Below are positions 1 to 5,566 of a stretch of 10,426 nucleotides of DNA, in pieces; the stretch's first letter is position 1, and each line of letters starts with the position of its first letter. A program made the position numbers and the translations under genes. Under the pieces are notes generated by a model, which saw only the letters and a list, made by a program, of their open reading frames with translations, was not told the DNA's origin and did no database searches. This DNA is from Candidatus Aquidulcis sp. GTDB lineage: Bacteria > Chloroflexota > Anaerolineae > Anaerolineales > E44-bin32. The stretch spans positions 1-10,426 of the forward strand of contig DYJB01000094.1 of NCBI GenBank assembly GCA_020723365.1, in the 5' to 3' direction.

Positions 1-246
1 GGCCTGAACGTCGCCGCCCCCCTCGCGCTCGGCATCCGCCACGTGGTAGGCCACCCGCCAGAACATCTCCTCCACGCTCTCGGCCGGCTGGCCGGAGGCG
101 TCACGCCGGATGTAGCGTTTGGTGAGGACGGTGCGGGCGTTCTCGCTCAGGTCGACCTGACGCAGGTCCCGGGGCAGCGGAGGCCGGGGAGTGATGCGGT
201 TGACCTCCGGCTGCAGATCGACCGATGAGCGATCGGCACGTGGCAT
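1..246 (-). CDS. nrdJ: Class II (adenosylcobalamin-dependent) ribonucleotide reductase, N-terminal fragment
   Basis: The first 82 codons of a gene that leaves the window at the left edge. The ATG at 246-244 is preceded by an AGGAGA ribosome-binding site at a 6-nt spacing. After a polar leader of about 30 residues the protein reads LSENARTVLTKRYIRRD and then VEEMFWRVAYHVADAE, which matches the conserved N-terminal region of B12-dependent ribonucleotide reductases, where a 'LSENA..VL..RY' segment is followed by 'PEEMF.RVA'. The family reduces ribonucleotides to deoxyribonucleotides with a radical generated from adenosylcobalamin, with no need for oxygen. The catalytic cysteines and the substrate-binding barrel lie outside the window. 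It sits 83 nt downstream of nrdR, its probable regulator. A class I large subunit is less likely, because the start resembles class II and no nrdB is visible, but the missing body of the protein prevents certainty. Confidence 0.82.
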   Translation of the reverse strand, partial: MPRADRSSVDLQPEVNRITPRPPLPRDLRQVDLSENARTVLTKRYIRRDASGQPAESVEEMFWRVAYHVADAEREGGGDVQA

Positions 247-251
247 GACAT

Positions 252-257
252 TCTCCT
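252..257 (-). promoter_or_regulatory. Ribosome-binding site of nrdJ
   Basis: AGGAGA on the minus strand, 5 nt before the ATG at 246. It fixes the start of the reductase fragment, which lacks other support at its 5' end. Confidence 0.7.
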
Positions 258-287
258 GTGTACCCAACCTATACGAAACAAGACGGA

Positions 288-311
288 CCGCTGCGTGAGC
301 GCCCGCAGCGG
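288..311 (-). promoter_or_regulatory. Hairpin between nrdR and nrdJ (attenuator or weak terminator)
   Basis: A perfect 8-bp inverted repeat, CCGCTGCG at 288-295 and CGCAGCGG at 304-311, with an 8-nt loop. Read on the minus strand, it is followed by an interrupted T-containing stretch (TCCGTCTTGTTTCG), which is poor for a classical intrinsic terminator. It lies 18 nt after the nrdR stop codon and about 40 nt before the nrdJ start. It could partly terminate the nrdR message, protect its 3' end, or act in the nrdJ leader. I see no AT-rich NrdR-box pair in this gap. Confidence 0.4.
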
Positions 312-329
312 CGCAACCCCGTAGGATGC

Positions 330-779
330 TCAGCTTTCCAGCAGGCGATCGATCTCGTCCCGCAGCGCGCGGAGATCGTCCAGGCCGAGGTAGACGATGG
401 CGTAGCGGATGTAGGCGATGTGATCGAGTTCCTTGAGTCCGGCGATGACCAGATCGCCGATGACGCGCGATGAGACCTCGGCCTTGCCCATCGTCTGCAG
501 CGTCGACTCGATCTCGCCCACCAGGCGATCAATGTCCGCGGCGGAGACCGGACGTTTGGCGCAGGAGATGCGGATGCCCCGCGCCAGCTTCTCGCGATCG
601 AATTCCTCGCGCGTGCCATCCTGCTTGATGACCATCGGTGAGGCCAGCACGGCGCGTTCGTGCGTACTGAAGCGCTGGGTGCACGCCATGCACACGCGTC
701 GACGACGCACGCCGCCGCGCGCGTCATGCGAGGTGTCGATCACTCGCGTCTGTTCACTCCGGCAATACGGGCAGCGCAT
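330..779 (-). CDS. nrdR: Transcriptional repressor NrdR
   Basis: A 149-residue protein, the usual length for NrdR. It begins with a zinc ribbon, CPYC at residues 3-6 and CMAC at 30-33, with the arginine-rich RRRR segment between them and the typical RFSTHER just after. Residues 47-136 form the ATP-cone domain (VIKQDGTREEFDREKL near 50-65, then AYIRYAIVYLGL near 122-133). NrdR senses the ATP/dATP balance through this cone and represses ribonucleotide reductase genes. The ATG at 779 has an AGGAG site 5 nt upstream, and the stop is TGA at 332-330. The next gene downstream encodes a class II reductase, the expected target. A separate promoter candidate and a leader hairpin lie upstream, so it is probably not expressed only by read-through from ftsZ. 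Family assignment is secure. Confidence 0.97.
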   Translation of the reverse strand: MRCPYCRSEQTRVIDTSHDARGGVRRRRVCMACTQRFSTHERAVLASPMVIKQDGTREEFDREKLARGIRISCAKRPVSAADIDRLVGEIESTLQTMGKAEVSSRVIGDLVIAGLKELDHIAYIRYAIVYLGLDDLRALRDEIDRLLES

Positions 780-784
780 GGCAG

Positions 785-790
785 CTCCTC
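785..790 (-). promoter_or_regulatory. Ribosome-binding site of nrdR
   Basis: GAGGAG on the minus strand, ending 5 nt before the nrdR ATG. It supports the start that gives CPYC at residues 3-6. Confidence 0.7.
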
Positions 791-822
791 ACGGACGGGC
801 CAGAACGCATGTTTGGCGCCAG

Positions 823-855
823 ATGTCGGGAACCCCGCACGGCCTGTCCCGACAT
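823..855 (-). promoter_or_regulatory. Inverted repeat in the nrdR leader
   Basis: A perfect 9-bp inverted repeat, ATGTCGGGA at 823-831 and TCCCGACAT at 847-855, separated by 15 nt. It lies just downstream of the predicted transcription start (around 868) and 44 nt upstream of the nrdR ATG, so it would form an RNA hairpin in the 5' leader or serve as a protein-binding palindrome. It does not resemble the AT-rich NrdR box. Its function is unknown. Confidence 0.5.
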
Positions 856-874
856 ATCCGGTCGAGGAGCCGGA

Positions 875-904
875 ATTCTAGCATGGCACCAACCTTGCAC
901 GCAA
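875..904 (-). promoter_or_regulatory. Promoter candidate for nrdR (extended -10)
   Basis: Minus strand: TTGCGT at 904-899, an 18-nt spacer, then TAGAAT at 880-875, immediately preceded by TGC, which makes an extended -10 (TGnTAGAAT). The -10 matches the sigma-70 consensus at five of six positions; the -35 matches at only three. Transcription would start near 868 and give a leader of about 88 nt that contains the 823-855 hairpin. Confidence 0.5.
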
Positions 905-920
905 TGCCGGCCCCCGCCTC

Positions 921-956
921 TTGACTTAAAGATTCTGGTACTTAGGTCCTAGTCAA
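921..956. promoter_or_regulatory. AT-rich island with inverted TTGACT/AGTCAA hexamers
   Basis: TTGACT at 921-926 and AGTCAA at 951-956 are inverted copies whose starts are 30 bp apart, close to three helical turns, in an AT-rich patch within otherwise GC-rich DNA. Each half also resembles a -35 hexamer, one on each strand, but neither has a good -10 at 16-18 nt. It could be an operator upstream of the nrdR promoter or a second weak promoter. Six-base arms are too short to prove function. Confidence 0.25.
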
Positions 957-1001
957 CCCCGTCAGGGCTGAAGCGAGGCGCGAGGGACAGTTAACGACCC
1001 A

Positions 1002-1041
1002 GCAGACCGACGCCGGGAGGAGGATGCCGGCGTCGGTCTGC
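1002..1041 (-). terminator. Strong hairpin downstream of ftsZ
   Basis: A perfect 15-bp inverted repeat: the left arm at 1002-1016 begins GCAGACCGACG and the right arm at 1027-1041 ends GTCGGTCTGC, with a 10-nt loop. It is the most stable-looking structure in the window and lies 85 nt after the ftsZ stop. The following minus-strand sequence (TGGGTCGTTAACTG) has no T-tract, so it is either a terminator without a U-tract, as seen in some GC-rich bacteria, or a 3'-end stabiliser of the division operon mRNA. Confidence 0.55.
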
Positions 1042-1062
1042 CATGAGGGGCCCCGGGAAGGC

Positions 1063-1085
1063 CGGGCCGGGCAGCGACCGGCCCG
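1063..1085 (-). repeat. GC-rich inverted repeat near the ftsZ 3' end
   Basis: CGGGCCGG at 1063-1070 and CCGGCCCG at 1078-1085 form an 8-bp stem with a 7-nt loop, 41 nt after the ftsZ stop codon. Together with the 1002-1041 stem it makes a tandem of hairpins after the operon. In DNA this GC-rich, short stems arise easily by chance. Confidence 0.35.
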
Positions 1086-1126
1086 CCGTCCGAGGCAATG
1101 GTGCCCGGGCGGCCGGCCCAAGCACG

Positions 1127-2227
1127 TTAGCGGCGGCGCAAGAAGGCCGGGATGTCGAGATCGGCGTGGTCGAAGCCCTGGATCGTGAAGGGCTCCGGCG
1201 CCGCCTCGGGCCGGGTTAGCCCACCCTGGGCCTCGATTCGGCTACGCGCACGGCGGTCGACACGCCCGATGCCGCTGGCGCGCTCGAAGCCCGTTGCGAT
1301 GACCGTGATGCGCAGTTCGTCCCCGATCGTCGGGTCGATGACCGCGCCGAAGATCAAGTTGACGTCCGGGTGGGCGGTCTCCTTGATGATGGCCGCCGCC
1401 TGGTTGACCTCGAACAGGCTCAGCCCCGGGCCGCCCGTCACGTTGAACAGGATCCCGCGCGCCCCGTCGATGGTGATGTCCAGCAGCTGGCTGGAGATCG
1501 CCTGCTCGGCGGCGGCACGGGCGCGGTCCTCACCGGTCCCCCGCCCGACGGCCATCAGCGCCGCTCCGCCTTCGGACATAATGGTCTTGACGTCGGCGAA
1601 GTCCAGGTTGATCAGCCCGGGTACCGTGATCAGTTCGCTGATGCCCTGGATGCCCTGGCGCAGAACGTCATCGGCCTGTCGGAAGGCCTCCTGCAAGCTG
1701 GCGCGCTTGTCGGCGATCTGCAGCAGCCGATCGTTGGGGATCACGATCAGGGTGTCAACCTGCTCCTTGAGCTTGGCGATCCCCGCCTCGGCCCCGGCGG
1801 CGCGCTTGCCACCCTCGAAGGTGAACGGCCGCGTCACCACGCCGATCGTCAGCGCCCCGACCTCCTTGGCGATCTGGGCGATGATCGGCGCGGCTCCAGT
1901 GCCGGTCCCGCCGCCCATGCCGGCGGCGATGAAGGCCATGTCCGTCCCCTTGAGGACGGAGTACAGGTCCTCCGCCGACTCCTCGGCAGCCTTCTGCCCC
2001 TGCTCGGGGTTGCCCCCGGCTCCCAGGCCACGCGTCAGCTTGTCGCCAATGCGCACCCGGGTCGGGGCGTTCGAGAGGAGCAGGGCCTGGGCATCGGTGT
2101 TGACGGCCACGAATTCGATGCCGGCCAGCCCTTCCTCGATCATGCGGTTGACGGCGTTCGAGCCTCCGCCGCCGACCCCGACGACCTTGATCCGTGCGAA
2201 CGATTCCATCTTCGGTGACGAGTGCAT
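1127..2227 (-). CDS. ftsZ: Cell division protein FtsZ
   Basis: A tubulin-like GTPase of 366 residues that polymerises into the Z-ring at mid-cell. The N-terminal nucleotide-binding segment VGGGGSNAVNRM is at residues 17-29, NTDAQAL at 43-49, the tubulin signature GGGTGTG at 105-111, and the T7 synergy loop NLDFAD at 207-212. A short variable linker (about 322-354) leads to the C-terminal peptide DLDIPAFLRRR, which binds FtsA and other partners. The open frame runs upstream to 2407, but the ATG at 2227 is chosen because a strong AAGGAGGAGGAGG lies just before it and the protein then begins a few residues ahead of the conserved core. An ATG at 2209 is possible but is poorly placed relative to that site. 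It is the last gene of the division operon, 62 nt after ftsA. Confidence 0.98.
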   Translation of the reverse strand: MHSSPKMESFARIKVVGVGGGGSNAVNRMIEEGLAGIEFVAVNTDAQALLLSNAPTRVRIGDKLTRGLGAGGNPEQGQKAAEESAEDLYSVLKGTDMAFIAAGMGGGTGTGAAPIIAQIAKEVGALTIGVVTRPFTFEGGKRAAGAEAGIAKLKEQVDTLIVIPNDRLLQIADKRASLQEAFRQADDVLRQGIQGISELITVPGLINLDFADVKTIMSEGGAALMAVGRGTGEDRARAAAEQAISSQLLDITIDGARGILFNVTGGPGLSLFEVNQAAAIIKETAHPDVNLIFGAVIDPTIGDELRITVIATGFERASGIGRVDRRARSRIEAQGGLTRPEAAPEPFTIQGFDHADLDIPAFLRRR

Positions 2228-2229
2228 TT

Positions 2230-2242
2230 CCTCCTCCTCCTT
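2230..2242 (-). promoter_or_regulatory. Purine-rich ribosome-binding site of ftsZ
   Basis: AAGGAGGAGGAGG ends 2 nt before the ATG at 2227, with overlapping anti-Shine-Dalgarno matches at several spacings. It is the strongest such site in the window, fits the high FtsZ level needed relative to FtsA, and decides the start against the 60-residue upstream extension of the open frame. Confidence 0.75.
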
Positions 2243-2266
2243 CTGCGTGTCTGGTTGCAGATTCTG

Positions 2267-2289
2267 TGCCCCCGCGCTGCGCCGGGGCA
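2267..2289 (-). promoter_or_regulatory. Hairpin in the ftsA-ftsZ gap
   Basis: TGCCCC at 2267-2272 and GGGGCA at 2284-2289 can pair around an 11-nt GC-rich loop. The hairpin begins right after the ftsA stop codon and ends about 25 nt before the ftsZ ribosome-binding site. No T-tract follows, so termination is unlikely. It could hinder read-through translation or mark an mRNA processing site between ftsA and ftsZ. Confidence 0.3.
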
Positions 2290-3543
2290 TCAGCCTGGCA
2301 GCAATCTCCGGAAGTAGTCGGCTGCCCGGCGCACGTCCAGCTTGGGCAGACCGAGCAGACGCACTTTGCCCTCCAGCAGGCTCTGTTCCTCCTGCAGCTT
2401 GCCCCACTCCAACAGCCCGAACGCCGTGGCGAAAGCCGGCGAACGCAGCTGATCGACCAATCCCCGTACGCCCTCCGGCTGCGCCGACCGCACCGGCAGG
2501 TGCAGCACGTCGGCGGCCACATCACGCATCCCGGGCAGCGGACTCGAGCCGCCGGTCAGGACGACGCCCGCCGGCAGCAGCCCGTCGTAGCCGGAACGCT
2601 TGATCTCCTGGCGCACGAGCGAGAAAAGCTCTTCAACCCTCGGTTCGACGATGGCGGCCAGATCGACCATGCGCACCTGCACGGTCTGCTCCTGACCGAA
2701 GGGTCGCACGGCGAAGGCGGCGCCGGCATCCACCGCCGCCGGGCGCGCCTGCCCGTGGCGGCGCTTGACCATCTCCGCTGTCTCGAGCGGGAGATGCAGG
2801 CCCTGGGCGATGTCGCTCGTCAGGTGATCGCCGCCGACCGGGATGACCGCCGTGTGCCATACGGCGCCCTCGATGTAGATGGCCAGATCGGTGGTTCCGC
2901 CGCCGATGTCGCACATCACGACGCCCATCTCCCGTTCGGTCTCGGTCAGCACGACCTCGGCCGACGCCAGCGAGCTCGCCACCCAGCCATCGACATCCAG
3001 CCCGGCCGCCTCCAGGCACTTCTCCAGGTTGCGCAGGGCGGTGACATTGGCGGTCACGATGTGCGCTTCCACTTCCAGCCGGTAGCCGTGCATGCCCAGC
3101 GCCGAGCGGATGCCGTCCTGTCCGTCGACGATGAAGCCGCGCGGGATGACATGCAGGATCTGGCGGTTGTACGGCACGGTGATGGCGCGGGCGGCGTCCA
3201 GGGCGCGGGCCACGTCGTCGGGACCAATGACACGCCCGGAGACACCGGCGATGCCCTTGCTGTTCTGCGAGGCGATGCCGCTCCCCGACAGGCTGACCAG
3301 CGCCGAGGTGATCTCGTAGCCCGAAGTCCGCTCGGCCTTGTCCTTGGACGTCTGCACGGCCTGGGCGACCGCTTCCAGGCTGATGACGCCGCCCTTGCGC
3401 ATGCCGGTGGCGGCCGCCACGCCCGCTCCGATGACGCGCAGGTTCCGCTCGGCGTCCAGCTGACCGACCAGCGTGGTGACCTTGGTCGTCCCCACATCCA
3501 GGCCGACGAAGATCGTGTCCTCGGTTCCGATGATGCTAGCCAC
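2290..3543 (-). CDS. ftsA: Cell division protein FtsA
   Basis: An actin-like ATPase of 417 residues that anchors FtsZ to the membrane and recruits later divisome proteins. The first phosphate loop is GLDVGTTK at 14-21, the second is CDIGGGTTDL at 211-220, and the adenosine motif VVLTGGSSPLPG is at 327-338. The FtsA-specific 1C subdomain occupies roughly 85-165. The C-terminus (VRRAADYFRRLLPG, from 404) can form an amphipathic helix like the membrane-targeting tip of the family. No ATG lies near the conserved start. The GTG at 3543 is chosen because AAAAGG sits 8 nt upstream and the stop codon of ftsQ lies 5 nt before it, although the frame stays open to 3951. MreB and DnaK share the fold, but the 1C region, the C-terminal helix and the ftsQ-ftsA-ftsZ order settle the identity. 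Confidence 0.96.
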   Translation of the reverse strand: MASIIGTEDTIFVGLDVGTTKVTTLVGQLDAERNLRVIGAGVAAATGMRKGGVISLEAVAQAVQTSKDKAERTSGYEITSALVSLSGSGIASQNSKGIAGVSGRVIGPDDVARALDAARAITVPYNRQILHVIPRGFIVDGQDGIRSALGMHGYRLEVEAHIVTANVTALRNLEKCLEAAGLDVDGWVASSLASAEVVLTETEREMGVVMCDIGGGTTDLAIYIEGAVWHTAVIPVGGDHLTSDIAQGLHLPLETAEMVKRRHGQARPAAVDAGAAFAVRPFGQEQTVQVRMVDLAAIVEPRVEELFSLVRQEIKRSGYDGLLPAGVVLTGGSSPLPGMRDVAADVLHLPVRSAQPEGVRGLVDQLRSPAFATAFGLLEWGKLQEEQSLLEGKVRLLGLPKLDVRRAADYFRRLLPG

Positions 3544-3548
3544 GATGA

Positions 3549-4466
3549 CTACCTTTTCGAACCAATATAGGGCGCGGCCGCGTCGGCGACGCTGATGACC
3601 GCCACGGGCTGGCGGATCTGCGCCAGGCCGGCGACGATCGCCTGATACGTTCGCACCTTCACCACCATGTCCCCGCCCACCCCAAAGTACGCCAGCCAGC
3701 CGCGCGGGTCCTCGAACCCCAGCCCGTGCTTGGGGTCGTAGACCAGGGACGCCGCTTCCTCCGGAAGCTGCGCGTTGAGCACCGCCGCCGAGCGCAGGAC
3801 GTCCGCCGAGATGGCCGGCTGCAGCGGGTCCTCGGTGATGGTGAGCGCTTCGGCCTCGCTGCGCACGCGCACCACGCCCGGCCACTCGCCGTGCTTGAGG
3901 TAGGCCACGCCGTCGGGGCAGATCCACCACACCCGTCCGGCGTCGTCCCACTCGATCATCGGGTGGCGCTCGACGAGCGACACGCTCACCCGGTTCGGCC
4001 AGCCCACGCGCACCTCGGCCGACAGCACCTCAGGCTGCCGGAGCAAGGCGCGTTCGGCGGCCGGGGCGTCGATCAGGAAGGACGGCTTGTTAGTGGCGCC
4101 GACGATCATGTGTACCTGCGCCGCCGTCAGGATGCGATTGCCTTCCACCGAGGCCTCGGACACGCGGAAGGTCGGGGAAGCGATGGCCTGCTGCAGGGCG
4201 GCCAGCACGGCCGCCAGCAGCACGGCCGTCAGCAGCCGCGGCCCGAAGCGGACGACGGGGATCGATGGCAGCTGGACCTGCGCCCCGAGCTGCGCCGGCA
4301 GGGCGAAGTCAAAGCGTTTGCGCGGGCGCGCCTTGCGCTTGCGCGGGATCTTGCGCAGCGGCATGGCCTCCAGCTCGTCGGCCTCGACCACCCGGCGCGC
4401 CCGGCGTTCCCGGGTCCGATCGGCCCGCGAGCGGGAACCGCCAAGCAGCCGGCTCGAAATCGTCAC
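3549..4466 (-). CDS. ftsQ: Cell division protein FtsQ (DivIB-type)
   Basis: A bitopic membrane protein of 305 residues. Residues 1-70 are a long, very basic cytoplasmic tail (for example KIPRKRKARPRKR at 39-51). One membrane segment spans about 77-95. The external POTRA domain follows (FRVSEASVEGNRILT from 100, then VRVGWPNRVSVSLVERHP at 152-169), with the C-terminal FtsQ/DivIB domain after it. FtsQ links the FtsZ-FtsA ring to the FtsB/FtsL and FtsW/FtsI synthesis complex. The GTG at 4466 overlaps the ddl stop (GTGA) and has GGAGGAG 4 nt upstream. An ATG at 4364 would remove most of the basic tail and lacks comparable context. The sequence is divergent, as is usual for the family, but topology and gene order make the call firm. 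Confidence 0.93.
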   Translation of the reverse strand: MTISSRLLGGSRSRADRTRERRARRVVEADELEAMPLRKIPRKRKARPRKRFDFALPAQLGAQVQLPSIPVVRFGPRLLTAVLLAAVLAALQQAIASPTFRVSEASVEGNRILTAAQVHMIVGATNKPSFLIDAPAAERALLRQPEVLSAEVRVGWPNRVSVSLVERHPMIEWDDAGRVWWICPDGVAYLKHGEWPGVVRVRSEAEALTITEDPLQPAISADVLRSAAVLNAQLPEEAASLVYDPKHGLGFEDPRGWLAYFGVGGDMVVKVRTYQAIVAGLAQIRQPVAVISVADAAAPYIGSKR

Positions 4467-5566
4467 CCCGCTCCTCCGTACACGCGCAGCAGCTCGTCCT
4501 TCTCCGCCTGGCGCTCGAGCCCGAGCGCGATCAGGCGGTCGATCAGCCCCGGGTACGTGTAGCCGCTCGCCAGCCACAGCTTCGGGTACATGCTGATGCT
4601 GGTGAAGCCCGGGAGGGTGTTGATCTCATTGATGTACAGCTTGCCCGTGGAGCGCTCCATCAGGAAGTCGACGCGTGCCATGCCGGCTCCGTCGATCGCC
4701 CGGAAGCACTCCACCGCCAGGCGCCGGACCTCATCCGCGACGCCCGGGTCGAGCGGTGCCGGGATCAGCAGCTGCGAGGTGTCGTCCAGGTACTTGGCCC
4801 GGTAGGAGTAGAACTCATCTCCGGGAATCACCTCGCCCACGGCCGAGGCTTGCGGCTCATCGTTGCCCAGCACGCTGACCTCAAGCTCGCGCGCCTCCAG
4901 GCCGCGCTCAACCAGCAGGCGCCGGTCGTAGCGGGCCGCGTCCATCAGCCCTTCGTACAGCGTCGAGCGGTTGCGGCACTTGCTCACCCCGACCGAAGAG
5001 CCCAGGTTGGCCGGTTTGACGAACAGCGGGTAGGCGCTGACGCTCTCGGCCATTCGCACGGCCGCCTCGGCGTCCGTCTGGACCAGCGTGCGCGAGACGG
5101 CTCCGCCTTCGACCACCGGCAGGCCGCAGCGCTGCATGACCTGCTTGAATAGGATCTTGTCCATCCCCAGCGACGAGGCCAGCACACCGGCCCCGACGTA
5201 GGGCACATCGGCCATCTCGAACAGGCCCTGGATGGTGCCGTCCTCGCCGTACGTCCCGTGCAGCACCGGGTAGGCCAGGTCGAAGGACAGATCGTCGCCC
5301 TGTCCTCCCGGGCCGAGCGGGATCAGCGCCCTCCGGCCGGGCTGCGAGGGGAAGGTCACCGGGTAGAGCCCCAGGGTGCTCTTCCGCTCGAAGTGCTCCA
5401 ACACGCCGGTGCCGGCGAACCAGCGCCCGTCGTGCGTGATGCCGGCGGGAACGACGTCGTACTTCTCCGGGTCGAGCGCGTCCAGAACGGAGCGCGCCGA
5501 ACGCAGGGAGATCTCGTGCTCCCCCGATCGGCCGCCAAAGATGACGCACACGCGCAGCTTGCTCAT
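4463..5566 (-). CDS. ddl: D-alanine--D-alanine ligase
   Basis: An ATP-grasp ligase of 367 residues that makes the D-Ala-D-Ala dipeptide for MurF. Visible motifs are FGGRSGEHEIS at 10-20 with the catalytic glutamate (E16), HGTYGEDG at 103-110, SLGMDK at 132-137, NLGSSVGVSK at 188-197 with the active-site serine, the omega loop EFYSYRAKY at 251-259, and the metal-binding INEINTLPGFT at 312-322. Tyr259 corresponds to the tyrosine of E. coli DdlB (Y216) that favours D-alanine over D-lactate; vancomycin-resistance D-Ala-D-Lac ligases differ in this loop. The ATG at 5566 overlaps the murB stop as ATGA. An in-frame GTG at 5575 would add three residues and cannot be excluded. Its place between murB and ftsQ fits a dcw cluster. 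Confidence 0.97.
   Translation of the reverse strand: MSKLRVCVIFGGRSGEHEISLRSARSVLDALDPEKYDVVPAGITHDGRWFAGTGVLEHFERKSTLGLYPVTFPSQPGRRALIPLGPGGQGDDLSFDLAYPVLHGTYGEDGTIQGLFEMADVPYVGAGVLASSLGMDKILFKQVMQRCGLPVVEGGAVSRTLVQTDAEAAVRMAESVSAYPLFVKPANLGSSVGVSKCRNRSTLYEGLMDAARYDRRLLVERGLEARELEVSVLGNDEPQASAVGEVIPGDEFYSYRAKYLDDTSQLLIPAPLDPGVADEVRRLAVECFRAIDGAGMARVDFLMERSTGKLYINEINTLPGFTSISMYPKLWLASGYTYPGLIDRLIALGLERQAEKDELLRVYGGAG
4471..4477 (-). promoter_or_regulatory. Ribosome-binding site of ftsQ inside ddl
   Basis: GGAGGAG, embedded in the last codons of ddl, 4 nt before the GTG at 4466. It supports the GTG start against the open-frame start at 4577 and the internal ATG at 4364. Confidence 0.65.

Larger units (their letters stand above)
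780..1126. other. 347-nt intergenic region between ftsZ and nrdR
   Basis: I find no convincing gene here. Starting from the ftsZ end it holds a GC-rich inverted repeat (1063-1085), a perfect 15-bp inverted repeat (1002-1041), an AT-rich island with inverted TTGACT/AGTCAA hexamers (921-956), an extended -10 promoter candidate facing nrdR (875-904), a leader hairpin (823-855) and the nrdR ribosome-binding site. It is the only long non-coding gap in the window and the likely boundary between the division operon and the nrd genes. Confidence 0.7.

Noticed and set aside
247..329. A cobalamin riboswitch before the B12-dependent reductase
   Set aside because: The gap is too short for the element, and I see none of its conserved boxes on the minus strand. 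The longer gap before nrdR also lacks them.
247..329. A promoter for nrdJ around TATAGG (minus strand)
   Set aside because: The -10-like TATAGG has no acceptable -35 at 16-18 nt, so read-through from nrdR is simpler.
2228..2407. A 60-residue N-terminal extension of FtsZ
   Set aside because: The frame is open, but it overlaps the end of ftsA, and a strong ribosome-binding site sits directly before the ATG at 2227, where the family's usual N-terminus begins.
1152..2603. A long plus-strand open frame opposite ftsZ and the end of ftsA
   Set aside because: It is antisense to clear, motif-complete genes. Its composition (Ser/Ala/Pro/Arg-rich) is typical of an out-of-frame reading of GC-rich coding DNA, and it lacks recognisable domains.
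2194..3570. A 458-codon plus-strand open frame opposite ftsA
   Set aside because: It is a mirror of ftsA codon bias, rich in His, Gln, Asp and Arg, with no family resemblance and no ribosome-binding context.
3544..3951. An N-terminal extension of FtsA to 3951
   Set aside because: It would overlap most of the end of ftsQ and has no family similarity. The GTG at 3543 has a suitable site and gives the normal family length.
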